From assembly GCA_918026815.1 (NCBI GenBank), contig CAKJVC010000010.1, positions 2,234,501 through 2,298,500 of the forward strand: a DNA stretch of 64,000 bases, read 5' to 3'. Every line of letters begins with the position of its first letter. Positions within the stretch are counted from its first letter, which is position 1. Below, piece after piece: positions 10,742 to 21,655 of this stretch. The notes under the pieces were generated by a model. The model made no database searches. It was not told where the DNA came from and was given only the letters and a program-made list of their open reading frames with translations. Source of the stretch: Chalara sp. BL73 (Eukaryota; Ascomycota; Leotiomycetes; Helotiales). A program made the translations under genes and the position numbers.

Positions 10742-11296
10742 TTAACATTCGAACCAGCAAGCGAATGCGGCAGTGACAAACGGCACAGGACGTGCTGTCA
10801 TGGAGAAGATTGCGAATTAACAACCAAAGTATTGGCACAAGAGTCAACTATTCGAAATCTTGCGGGCGTTGTTGAAGATCTGCTCGGAAGACTAGCAGCC
10901 TTGGAGCAGCCGCCCAGCGCTATCAGCATAGACCATATACAAACAGAGTCCTCGAAACGACAGAGTTGCCCTGCCGACAACTATTCAAAGGCTTTCGACA
11001 GAACAGACCACTTGCATCGGCATATCCGAGGTGTTTATGATGAGCTGCATCTGAGCCTCACTCGTGTCCTGGATCAAAAATACTGCGTACTGTGCAAGAA
11101 GGATTTTAAACGGCCGTGCGATCCTGTACGCCATAAGGAGTCACTCCATGACGAGACATACATACCAAAGGCTATAAGGTCGCCACCTATCCCACTGGGT
11201 TCGCAAAAGCACCTAAGCCGCCGGGCACTTCCTCAAATGCATTTACGGACTGTGGCGATTCAGCAAGCGAGTAAACTCTTTATTTGTATTGCTTGA
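10742..11296 (+). CDS. C2H2 zinc-finger protein fragment
   Basis: An open frame without an early ATG runs to TGA at 11294-11296. Midway it encodes SKAFDRTDHLHRHI, the second half of a C2H2 finger, and then YCVLCKKDFKRP...RHKESLHDE, a complete C-x2-C...H-x4-H finger in the arrangement common in fungal C2H2 proteins. The N-terminal part has a helical stretch, VVEDLLGRLAALE. The lack of an ATG and the damaged first finger (only one clear Cys) suggest an incomplete or decaying gene, or missing 5' exons. If functional it would be a nuclear DNA-binding protein. Confidence 0.45.
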   Translation, partial: LTFEPASECGSDKRHRTCCHGEDCELTTKVLAQESTIRNLAGVVEDLLGRLAALEQPPSAISIDHIQTESSKRQSCPADNYSKAFDRTDHLHRHIRGVYDELHLSLTRVLDQKYCVLCKKDFKRPCDPVRHKESLHDETYIPKAIRSPPIPLGSQKHLSRRALPQMHLRTVAIQQASKLFICIA

Positions 11297-12480
11297 TTTC
11301 CTAATTGCTGGCTTTGTTAGATCCGAGCAAGATATTGGAGTCTCGGAAACCACACCTACCTACCTGTGCACTGCACAGAATGGGTCGAAGATCCTTTCTG
11401 ATTTCCCTCAGAATATAAACTTCGCCCTGATCGACTACTCGACGGCTGCAACCAAATCAACCTGATGTTTCCCATAGACCCCACTCTTAGCTCGGACTTC
11501 TTCGCAGGAACTCCTTTGATTCTCAAGGCTGTTCGTACCTGGACAATGATAGCAGCAGCAACCAGGCAGGACTTGCGCGTGGTTTTGTATCTTTTTTTCG
11601 ATGCGGTTCCGAAGGATTTGTGTTTGATATTCACTCAAGAGCTGTGGTAAACGCGATATTAGGGCATCTTCGAGTCGAAAATTCATTTGGCATTTCGATG
11701 CTACGCCTGGCCAGTCTTGTAATGGCAGTTTGATGTAAGACCAGGTAATTTTAGCATAGTCAAATTTTAAATTCGCTACCATGAGACCGGCCCTTTCAAG
11801 CAAATATTCATTTCCGTGCGATATTGCAATTGCAAGACACCGTACTAGTATAGCAAATAACGAAAGCCCTGATTCACTTGGATGTAGGGTTCCTTAACCA
11901 GAGCACGTAGTCGCCGGTGCGAGAACACTGATTGCCAGCCAAATCGAGTATCTTTGTCCCTAGACCAAGAGATATCCTTCCGCGGTCCGAATACTTTCTA
12001 CATGTATATAGCGAGTATCAGGAACGCTACGGCCGGATCCTCCGACCGGAGGCGTAGAGCGGACAGCGTTAACCATCGTCTAGCTTTGTTACCCTGATAG
12101 GTCGCGTACAGCCTGTAACCGACCCTAACTGTTACATTTTGATGCTGGCAGCTAGGGTACACCGCTAGTATCTGTATATACCAGGAGTGGAAAGGCTACA
12201 CCCTACCAGAGGCATATCCTCTAGCGTCTTTTCTTCGGCTTCGGAGCCTAGGGGGCCATGTAGCTCTTGCAACGTACCCCCGCCCAGACGTAAAATAGAT
12301 TCATTTGTTAATTCATTTATTCAAAACACCATTCCTCATGCCTTACAAACAGCTGTAGCCGGCGCCTGTATTGGGATCGTGACACAGCCATTCTGCAGTA
12401 GTTTCTTATCAAAAATAGTGATAGATGAGCACTATTCGAGCCCTTTGCATTAAAATCATTGGATAAAGGTTATATTAAAG
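11297..12480. other. No convincing gene
   Basis: A minus-strand frame at 11435-11803 (122 codons, with GCCCYHC) has no start support or recognised family. The 12187-12453 plus-strand frame is short and featureless. No RNA gene or repeat was recognised. Confidence 0.35.
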
Positions 12481-15400
12481 CTATGCTGTAACTAATGCCT
12501 CAAAGAAAAGAGCTTGAAGACCATAAAAGTCCTCGGGTTCATATGCATTGTACGTTACCAAGATTCGCTCTACCTCCTCATGCTTATTCAATGCCGCTAG
12601 CTGCAAAATAGCACAGCCGGTTCGGTTTACTATATTTATATTCGCGCCATTCTCAAGCAGTAGTTTAACAACAGCTTCATGGCCATTCTCAGCAGCACAC
12701 AATAGCGGCGTCTGGCCGTACTCGTTGTCTTGTGAGTCAATGTCAACTCTGCCTGTGTCAAGCAGCAGCCTGACAACAGCTTCATGGCCGTTCTCAGCAG
12801 CCCACGATAGCGGTGTCTGGCCGTACTCGCTGTCTCGTGAGTCGATATTAACTTTACCTGTGTCAAGCAGCAGCCTGACAACAGTTACATGCCCATTCTC
12901 AGCAGCCAATGACAGCGGTGTCTGGCCGGACTTGTCTCGTGAGTCGATACCAACTTTGCCTGTGTCAAGCAACAGCCTGACAACAGTTGCATGCCCATTT
13001 TCAGCAGCCAACAACAGCGGTGTCTGGCCGTACTCGTCGTCTCGTGAGTCGATATCAACTTTGCCTGTGTCAAGCAACAGTTTAACAACAGCTTCATGGC
13101 CATTCTCAGCAGCCCACGATAGCGGCGTCTGGCCGGACTCGTCTAGTGAGTCGATATCAACTTTGCCAGTGTCAAGCAATAGTTTAACAACAGCTTCATG
13201 GCCATTTTCAGCAGCCCACGATAGCGGCGTCTGGCCGGACTCGTCTAGTGAGTCGACATCAACTTTGCCAGTGTCAAGCAACAGCTTAACAACAGCTTCA
13301 TGGCCATCCTCAGCAGCCCACGATAGCGGTGTCTGGCCGGACTCGTCGTCTTGTGAGTCGACATCAACTTTACCTGTGTCAAGCAACAGCTTGACAATAG
13401 CTTCATGCCCTCCCCAAGCAGCCCACGATAGTGGCGTTCGGCCAGACTTGTCTCGTGATTCGATATCAGCTTTGCCTGTGTTAAACAACAGCTTGACGAT
13501 AGCTTCATACCCTCTCCGAGCAGCCAAAGATAGCGGCGTCTGGCCGTACTCGTTGTCTCGTGAGTCGATATCAACTTTGCCTGTGTCAAGCAACAGCCTG
13601 ACAATAGCTTCATGGCCATTATCAGCAGCCAATAATAGCATCGTTCGGCCGTACTTGTCTCGTGAGTCGATATCAACTTTGCTTATATCGAGCAACAGCC
13701 TGAAAATAGCTTCATGGCCGCTTTTGGCCGCCCACAATAGCGGCATCTGGCCGGTGTTGTCTCGTAAGTCGATATCAACTTTTCCTGTGTCAAGCAACAG
13801 CCTGACAATAGCTTCATACCCATTCTCAGCAGCTAATGATAGCGGTGTCTGGCCGGACTCGGCTCGTGAGTCGATATCAACTTTGCCTGTGTCAAGCAAC
13901 AGCCTGACAATAGCTTCATGGCCATTTTCAGCAGCCAACAATAGCGGCGTCTGGCCGTACTCGTCGTCTCGTGAGTCGATATCAACTTTGCCAGTGTCAA
14001 GCAACAGTCTAACAATAGCGTCATGGCCATTCTCAGCAGCCCACGATAGCGGTGTTTTACCATAACTATCCCGTATAATAATATGCCCCTGGTCCAGTAA
14101 AATATTCATCGCACTCTTAATGCCGAAATACGCGGCTGTGTGCAGTCCTGTCATTCGTCTCGGAAAATCCTCGCTATAACTTGAATGCGGAGAATAAAGT
14201 TTATCAGCTATTAAAGCCTGGATTGATGCTTCCAAATTAGGTTTATGACACAAAAAGTTCACAACTTCAGTAGTTGAAACTGAAGCTGCCCGAGCGTGGT
14301 GTCCCCAGTTCTGTGCGGCATAGGAGTATAGCACATGCGCTTGCAGTCGTTTTTCAAGTTCAGTATCGGAATGGCAAAACCCACTATCAAATAAATGAAA
14401 AGAAAGGTACGTGATGCAAGTCGATGTTATATTCGCTTCCGCTGCAGGAAACCACTTATGCTGAGTTCGTTTGAAGTATTCTTGCGTTGTGTAGTGAACT
14501 AAACGAATAATTCTGCTTTCTTCGTCAACCGTAACTAGTCCAGCGCATGCCGCAATTATATCTCCTACTTGTGACAAATTCTCTAAATCAAGTCGAGTTT
14601 CTTCAGGCTCGACCGCGAGAGCGTGCTGAAGCTCAGCTGTCGTTAACGGCCGCTTTGCGCAAATGATCCAATAAAGCACTTGTTTTGCAAGATCTTCTTC
14701 GTCTGAGAGTTGACCTTCGATTCTTTCCATTGCTTCTTTGTACGCGTAGTCATATGCTTCAAATCCAGTGACAAGCTTTCCAAGAGCCGTGCGAATAGCT
14801 TTTGGAGACTTTTTTCCCTTCAAAGAGTTGATATAAAGCTGCGCAAGTAGAAACCTATTAAGCGTAAGCATTATTTACTAAAACTCTAAACAAAAACTTA
14901 CATGCCATCAACAGCTTTTATAATCTCACATTTCACTTCGTTTTTCAGTTCCGGATTATCCCGTACGAATTTCGGAAGCAATAATAAATGGCCATCTAAG
15001 TATCTCTGGACATTTTGTTCGCTTGCCCGAATTTCTAAATGTATGCTACTTTCAAATGTTTCATCATTTTCCGGGAGAAACCTCGAAGTCGCGAATAAAT
15101 TGGTCTGGTATTTTGCCTGGAGATCAAAAAGCTCTGACAAAAGCTCCGTTCGGCAGCCATCAGACACTTGGCACTCGTCCAGAGCATCAACAATAATAAA
15201 GACTTTCGAGAATGTAGAAGCTGCATGCCGTAGTGCTTTCAAGATTTCGTCTTTTGCCGGTCGAGACCGCTTTTTTGAATGGTGGTCGTAAAGGGATTTT
15301 ATGTTATTTAGCAAAGACATTGTTCCTTGGCTAAGCTGTTTTAACAGGTTTGCAAAAAGATCGTCAATTTTTTGCTCATCTTGCCGTTTAAAATTACAAT

Positions 15401-16244
15401 AAATGTAAGCCAGCCCAATATTTCCTTCGTTGGCAAAACGCGTACTAAGGTCATCAATTACGATTGCTGTCAGAATTGTTTTGCCAGCGCCAGGGATCCC
15501 GGGACAGAATAATGTTTTCTTTTTCACTCCTATCCATTCTTGATATTGCGCCGCATCTAGCAGCCACTGGCCAGTTCCTGGCTGTCGTCTACGAATAAAG
15601 TCATGCTGCTGAAGAGTGTAATCGATCGGAGAGAGCCAATCAAGGATAGCTTGGTCTTCTTTGCTTTTCTGCCACGATTCGGACCGATCAACGCTGCTCC
15701 GAATAGCTAATAAAGTTTCGTTGTCTGTTTTGTGCCATTGCTGCTGCTCTTTTCTTGCTTCGCTGACTTCTTTGTGAGTACTCGCCGCAAGCACTGCTGT
15801 ATCGATAGAAAGCATAGAGTTCAGGATTTGACATTGCCGGCCGAGGTTTTCCACTGAATCTCGAGTATCTTTGGCCAAAAATGCTCCTTTTATTCTGTCC
15901 CAACCTAGCCGGTGGCCGTGTCTTCTTTTTGTAAGCTCTTTCAGCAAAACTTCCAGTTTTTCCCGACAAAGGTCCAGCATAGATTTTGTGTCTGTACTCG
16001 AAGCATTAGGACCTAGCTGCGAAAGGAGAAGCGATGGTCGATTATGAAATGCTTTTTCGAATTCTGAATTAAGAATGATATTAGCATTTGTTTCTGACAA
16101 TATAATCTTTAGGGTTCCCAGCTCCGCCATAAATGCTTTAACATTGTCTGGTGCATCTTTCCAATCTAAGCCAATTTGAACCACTGCTTGGGTAATCTGA
16201 ATAACCAGGCCAATGACGCCGACGATGCCAAAAGGTTCTGCCAT
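12481..16244 (-). CDS. Intact NLR: HeLo-like N-terminus, NACHT, 16 ankyrin repeats
   Basis: ATG at 16244 (MAEPFGIVG). Residues 1-30 are hydrophobic, and the first 160 resemble the HeLo-like N-terminal domain of fungal STAND proteins (PF17111, by memory), a class linked to cell death. NACHT follows: Walker A GIPGAGKT (about residue 245) and Walker B VFIIVDALDEC. A 47-base intron at 14855-14901 (GTAAGT...TTAATAG) splits the ATG codon of GMFLLAQL and restores frame; total 1238 residues. The C-terminal half holds 16 ankyrin repeats of 33-35 residues. Thirteen are nearly alike (GQTPLSWAAENGHEAVVKLL), encoded by about 100-base DNA repeats (12650-14060). The final 20 residues (EDFYGLQ) resemble the end of the ankyrin protein at 50404. 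By analogy with known fungal NLRs it would sense a ligand through the repeats and trigger incompatibility or defence; the ligand is unknown. Start choice rests on the domain boundary and the first in-frame ATG. Confidence 0.85.
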
Positions 16245-17474
16245 AGCATGACGGTCTGGGGCAAGATGGCATAAAGCTGTGCGGCTCTTCACTAATCGTG
16301 ACGCAAATTTTCAACATTAATATCTATTATGTGAGGACACGGTTTACGGCTGTTCACCGCCCAGTGTTGTCTGCCCAGCATTGCATGCTCGGTTGCTTGG
16401 CACGAAGATTTGGGCCGCTGGGTCCTCCTTGGCGCTTCTGGAGCTAGCCCAACCACTTATGTTGGTTGCACTGGGCCATGGATGTCCAGAATTTCGATCT
16501 CGTGTTGTTTTAAATAAACAATGGGGGCTTTCGCAATTGTAGTAATTGGCTTGCTAATTGGTTCTGAATCCTTGCCATAATTAGATAGTCGTCTGGTACA
16601 TCGTTGTGGCGTAAATGCTTCCATGACGGTGATACAGTTGGGTGATTTTTCAATTTTCCTGACCAACGTATACATGGATGTGATAAGACGCTTAAGAAAT
16701 GGGGAAGGGATTGGTTGTTCCTTTTGTTGTTTCGCATGAGGCGCTTGCTAAGGTATGTGGCATGCTTGTGGATATTAGGCTCATGGATTTTATTCAATTC
16801 CTACAGTACGGAGCCGTAGAAGCTATTCGGAGGTAGAGCACTCTGGATAGCCGTTGCAAAATTGCTGATCTCCTGAAGCACGGCTGCAGCCTTGCTGGCT
16901 TCCGTTGCTTGGCTGATCAAATGCGGAGCCCCACCCGCCACTTCCGATGGGCCGCCACCGACCCAAAATTTATTCTAACCTTATCTTCCGCCAAACATTG
17001 ACTTGACTAAAGGATAGCCAGCCCATCAGCATCCTGCCATTTCATCTGATTCATTGTTTATTTGCTACACGTTTTTACCCCCTTCCATTTATTATCTGCA
17101 CAAACAGCGCCTTCGACTTTCGCAGACTCGAATGTTCTTCATTTGCGGAAACCGGCAGCCTAATCTACCACCATACACAACGGAGGTAAGATAGGATAAA
17201 CCTCTTCATTTGCCACGCCGCCCAGGCAGCTGTTGATATTATACGGGCTATACACACGGTGACGGACGATCTCTGTTCTAAGTAGCCCGGATTTGCAAGC
17301 GTTCACAACGAGTTGTCGGGATACCATTTTCCCAAGGAGATCCATCGTTGCTCTCAGGATAGTGCGCAAAGCAGGGTGAGGCCGCTGAGCGGCCGATTTT
17401 CTCTAGTGCTGTATCCTAGCAGCAATAAGACATCGTCTCAACGGTAAGCCGCCTCACCCGTGAACAATCCTAAT
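16245..17474. other. Intergenic, no supportable gene
   Basis: Short minus-strand frames at 16457-16797 and 17160-17369 carry no recognisable motifs. The first 200 bases presumably hold the promoter of the NLR, but I see no clear TATA box. Confidence 0.4.
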
Positions 17475-17936
17475 CTAATATGGTATAAGGTTTTTGAACC
17501 TCGCGATCTCGAATCGACCGATGTTTTCGATGATGTCCGTGATAAAAACGATGTAAAGTGGATCGTTGGCATAGGACAAACTGTAACCTTCTGTCACGGC
17601 CCTGGCCTTCTCTAGCTTGGAGCTTGGCATCGGGTGCCCCAGAGCTCGGACGGAGCTCAGCACCGGACACCGCAAAGCTCGCCTAAACTGGCCTCCGGCC
17701 AGTTCCTGTATATAGAGCACTGCTTTCCTTCCCTTCTTTTGTCCGTAGCTTGTTCTCTTAGTTATGACAATTGATAGTTGTTCACACCTCTGAGTCTTTC
17801 CACCTGGATCTATGGATCGAGATCCCTGTTTAGCTTGAGTTGTTACACCTTCTAGGAGTGTAATGTTACTTTCTTTGTAAGGGATAGCAAGGGGGAGAAG
17901 GACAAAGGAGCAAAATGCCCTAAGTGGAGTGGGAAA
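17475..17936 (-). pseudogene. Unrecognised coding fragment split by a solo LTR
   Basis: Minus-strand translation from 17936 to the target duplication reads LAIPYKESNITLLEGY. After the LTR (17592-17847) and one CCTTC are skipped, it continues in the same frame to a TAG at 17475-17477, with ANDPLYIVFITDIIENIGRF in the second half. That the frame closes exactly across the LTR suggests the element landed in coding sequence. No start codon and no family are recognised. Confidence 0.35.
17592..17847 (+). mobile_element. Solo LTR, TGTCACGGCC family, target duplication CCTTC
   Basis: The 256-base element runs TGTCACGGCCCTGGCC...GAGTTGTTACA. It is flanked by CCTTC at 17587-17591 and 17848-17852, and has an internal TATATAGAG box. 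The clean 5-base duplication shows that this repeat family moved as an LTR retrotransposon and left solo LTRs. Confidence 0.9.
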
Positions 17937-18252
17937 TCAGAGGTACCGGAAGGTATTGAGTTGTACTATTTGGAGGAAAGTTGAAGATCTCATAACATTG
18001 TGTTGGTGTTTGTATCACTCTGTGATACTTCTTCGTATGACTTACAATTGCTTAAGTCGGTTACCCACGGGGCACGTAGCACCGCGATCTCAGCGCAGCG
18101 CTATTATGCTCGTTGCAGGTGGTTGACTTGTTCTTGATTCATTCTAAGTGCTAATCAACGTACGAGAGCTATAATACATCCATGTGGTCCGTGCATCGCG
18201 GGGTGTGCTATTCACTCATACCAAAAGTGGGGTATCAAAAATGGATAACATT

Positions 18253-18907
18253 CTAGGTATATAGTTCCTCTCGTATTTGGGTACCTTTTTTCAACCCAAG
18301 GGCTAAATTGATAATCGCCCCTTCATCAGAATTGTCACGCTCCTCAATGATGCTCATTGGTTCGCTTACCAGTTCGCCAATGTGGGTCACGTGATCATGG
18401 GTTTTACTTATGAGGGATGCCACATCCACAGCTACACCTTTCCTCCTTAGTTTAGTATTCTCGTAATTGAAGCACCTATGCAGCGCCCCTACAGGCCATA
18501 GGATCGTGATCGTGACAAGAATTGCTTGTAAATGTCGTTGATCCGCGCTCCGTGGCACTGTTTCCTTCGTCTAGTTCCTTTCCCCGCATACCACATGCGC
18601 TAATTGCCCCGTGTATCTCAGATCCAAACACATCAACAATGGCATTATCCAGGACGCCTTTCCGAGTAATTTTGTGATTAAGTACCCCTTTGACCCCTCT
18701 TTTCCAGTTAATGTACCGAGCCTTTTCGATCGATTCCACTCTTATATTGAACGGAGCCATCGCAAAATATTGCACTTTGCTTGCATCGATCCCCAAACTC
18801 ATAAAACAACCCAGTAATGCCCAAGAATGAAAGACCATTGTCACAGCAGCATTCGATGAGGCTATGCCTTCGCGGTTGACTTTAACCCTCCTAATTGTAC
18901 TGCTCAT
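18253..18907 (-). pseudogene. Frameshifted membrane-protein-like gene remnant
   Basis: ATG at 18907 opens a 143-codon frame (to 18476) with a hydrophobic segment near residues 21-38. An overlapping frame at 18558-18253 continues with a second hydrophobic segment, LQAILVTITILWPVGAL, and a charged tail. Both frames look like real protein, and a one-base shift near 18540 would join them. The pattern of two membrane spans is visible; the family is not recognised. A functional product is unlikely as it stands. Confidence 0.4.
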
Positions 18908-19467
18908 ATATGGGGCAAAAACTTGTCCTAGTCCCTACAGTAAAGCATTCTAGCAAACTCGTTCTTCCTGCGCAATAGCAGAGTGTACGTTGTTCGGCGA
19001 TACCCCGGAGATAGCTGAAGGCTCACTTAGCGTCTCTTTGACAGAAGGTGTGTTCGTGCAACTAGCAGAGGCAGCGGGGATGGGGCTTTTTCGAACATCT
19101 TTGTTGTTATTTGGAGGAAGATCCAGGGTTCTTAAAACACCTGGTAAAAGGCAAGACAGTAATATGGGTAGACGCCTCACGACTAAGTATAAGGGCATCA
19201 GCACGCTCCGGTCCAAGGCTATTAGTTACACCAAGTGTGCGTTCAAGAGATTCACCGTCTGTTCCTGTGCATTCTCGTTTCCGTTTTCGAGATTGCGCCA
19301 CTACGGCACGTAAGTCATTACTTGGTGAGTGGCTGTTCGGCGATTGATGCTCTACTCAGAATCGGCATTGCTAGCCGTTGGCACAACTTCCGTACCTGAA
19401 TAGGCCAGGTTTGCGCGCTGTCTATCATCCAAAATGTCTGGGGAGGTATTGGCAAGGCTTTTGTTCT
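18908..19467. other. Uncertain short frames, no supported gene
   Basis: On the minus strand, 19301-19107 begins MAQSRKRKRE, a basic start reminiscent of a nuclear protein. A shifted frame continues to 18950 with a Ser/Pro-rich stretch. Without a domain or a good splice pair I leave it as possible gene debris. Confidence 0.3.
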
Positions 19468-19652
19468 TGTCGGATACCTATCAGGTAGCAAAAGCCGTAG
19501 TTGTTGTAACTACGCTCTTGTTAGTGTGATTATGGTTCCTTGATTCGATGATTCTGAGCCACGGTATCGCGAAGAGGTTGTAGGTCCTTTCAGGACCCAC
19601 AAACTCACGTGTGCCGGTGGTCAACGTAACCTTATTTACATGCGTTCCGACA
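19468..19652 (-). repeat. LTR-like repeat with TGTCGGA termini (copy 1)
   Basis: Bounded by TGTCGGATACC on the left and GCGTTCCGACA on the right. It shares its interior with 24210-24413 (GTAGCAAAAGGCGTAG-like segment) and its right part with 57690-57769 (TCGCGAAGAGGTTGTAGGTC). No target duplication is evident. Confidence 0.6.
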
Positions 19653-19837
19653 GTTTGAATGTCAAAAATAAACATTTGGTAGTCGAAAACTGACCAGTAG
19701 AAGCTCGGGGACTGTTTTAGGCGCCAGCTTATGTTAATGGATTGAAAGTGTTCTCATTTTCAATTCGTTATATTAAGGTTAGCATCGAGTAGCCAGTTTT
19801 CTGACTTTTCTATGCAATGTTAAATCGTGTGTTACTG

Positions 19838-19880
19838 TTGGTATGTTAGGTCCTGAGTCAATGGGGGAGTGACTTAGGAG
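19838..19880 (+). repeat. Fragment of the TGTTGGTATG repeat
   Basis: The start TGTTGGTATGTTAGGTCC and the next 25 bases match both arms of the palindromic element at 41336-41677; the rest is lost. Confidence 0.6.
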
Positions 19881-20334
19881 AGTGCTGGTCGGACTTCACT
19901 TGTACTTTCTCTTCGCGGATAGGTTTCTGCTGAGGATGATGCTTGCGCCACTTGGACTTTGGGATATCAAAAGACGAGGACGACGGTTTCCGCTTCTTAC
20001 AGGCATTGTTGTGTGGTTCAGTCATGAGCAGATTACTGCCTATGGCGGCCTAGACACTGCTGCACATTTACGACGAGACATGAAATTCGGAACGCTACGA
20101 AAGCTATCGAGCAAAGTCCCTTGGGTCAAGAGTCCGGAATCTAGTCGGGCGTACTCTAAAACTAGTCTCAGGAAGGTCAGAGAGTGGTGCGACTCACTTA
20201 CTTGGCCTAGAAATCGGTGCAAGTAACGCCACGGCCTCTTCCTCTGGGCGGAGAAGCAAAAGAGATGATAGACTTGATGGGGTAGCAGACTGAAGGGATC
20301 TAAATCTGACAGTAGCCATGCCAGCGGGACAAAT

Positions 20335-21066
20335 GTGCGCATTAAAGAAGGCGAGCTAGACGCAATCGGCACTCACAGCATTCAAGAAACAGTGGTCAAC
20401 AGTCTGGCAGACTGCCGGAATGAGTGGCAGCGGAATAATGTCGACAGTATTCAAGAAGCCGGAACCGACAGTCTAACAGACTGCGAAGGTGAAACGTACA
20501 GCAACCGAGTGCACTACTGCTAGGTAACTTCACCAGCTGGGCAACCTCTCCACGAGTATCAATCGGTCCGAGAGCTTTTAGAGGCGTTGCGCGATGCTAT
20601 CCGAGGCCATAGGTCGCTATTCGAGGATGGGAAGATTCTTCATCGGGATATCTCCAAGAATAATATCATCATCACCGAACTCCCTGCCGAAGAAGCCCCG
20701 AAAGGAAGACTAATTGACTTAGGCTTGGCAAAGGAGGAGGACAACATGCTGGGTGGGGCTCGTCACCGGTCTGGCACTATGCAATTCATGGCAGTCGACG
20801 TTCTTGAAGGCAAAGGTCACACATATCGGCACGACCTCGAGTCTTTTTTTTACGTTTTCATATGGATGTGCATTTGATATGACTACGAAGCGGGCAGGCA
20901 AAAACTCAACAAGCTAATGAGGCTAATGAGGCCGAAGACAAATTTACTGCGAGATTGATATACTGGGATATATACAGAAATTTCCAATACAAAACAGGGC
21001 TATATGGGTAAAGGTCGATTTGAAAATGACATCGCGGAGTTGCCAGAACTTCTCTCGGTCAGCTAA
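20335..21066 (+). pseudogene. FunK1-type fungal protein kinase relic
   Basis: One frame runs from 20335 to TAA at 21064, with stops at 20521 (TAG), 20875 (TGA) and 20956 (TGA). It encodes kinase blocks typical of the FunK1 family (PF17667): ILHRDISKNNIIITELP (catalytic HRD loop with Asn), then LIDLGLAKE in place of DFG, then RHRSGTMQFMAVDVL and YRHDLESFFYVFIWMC. It ends with YTGIYTEIS...GKGRFENDIAELP, also typical of the family. The TGA at 20875 stands where relatives have Arg (CGA) and the one at 20956 where they have Trp. The N-lobe is missing or lies unrecognised in the 19.9-20.3 kb debris. Confidence 0.8.
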
Positions 21067-21655
21067 ATGTGTGACGTAATCTCTGCCTAACACCGATGCG
21101 CCGGTGTCAACAGAAACACCATTTTGCACGTGTGCCTTGGAGCAGGGACCGTTCGCGAAGACAGGGGCTAATATACGGCTAGCTATAATGGGCAAGTGTA
21201 GCCGAAAATGTAAATTATAGTGTCCCAGTGTGAAGCCAATTTTGAATCCTACTGTATATCAACGGCAGGCTCGCTATGCATTGCGCATGGCGAGTCAAAT
21301 AAGGTACCAAAGCATCAAAATTACGGCCTGAAACGCTTCTGTGGTGCTATTAAAACTACTAGATATGTTGAACGGCGTGCAAACCTGTATTGTCATTTTA
21401 AGGCATCCGAGACCGCCACTCCAGGCAACTAAGCTGAGCGGGGCGGGTCCTAAATAGTATCTAGATGTGGGGCTTTATTGTCACAACTTTTGCGCTTTAG
21501 ATAAGACTGGACGACGGGCTCCATTCTATTTAACTTTTCCAGCCTGGCTCTTTTACAGATCAGTTACTCACAAAGGGTAATACCACTATCGTTTCCTGTA
21601 GTCTTATAGCAACCATTCACACTTAAATTCAGTTATCCGGCGTCGCCTTAATAAT
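21067..21655. other. Intergenic upstream of the HET gene
   Basis: No gene seen. The last 200 bases should hold the promoter of the HET gene; the 21540-21650 interval is pyrimidine-rich. Confidence 0.4.

Noticed and set aside
12000..12100. GC-rich hairpin-like stretch considered as a tRNA
   Set aside because: No anticodon arm or T-loop consensus could be placed; no tRNA found anywhere in the window.
12548..14065. A 505-codon plus-strand frame rich in Ser/Leu opposite the ankyrin NLR
   Set aside because: It is the antisense of the ankyrin array; its repeats mirror the ankyrin codons and it has no independent motif.
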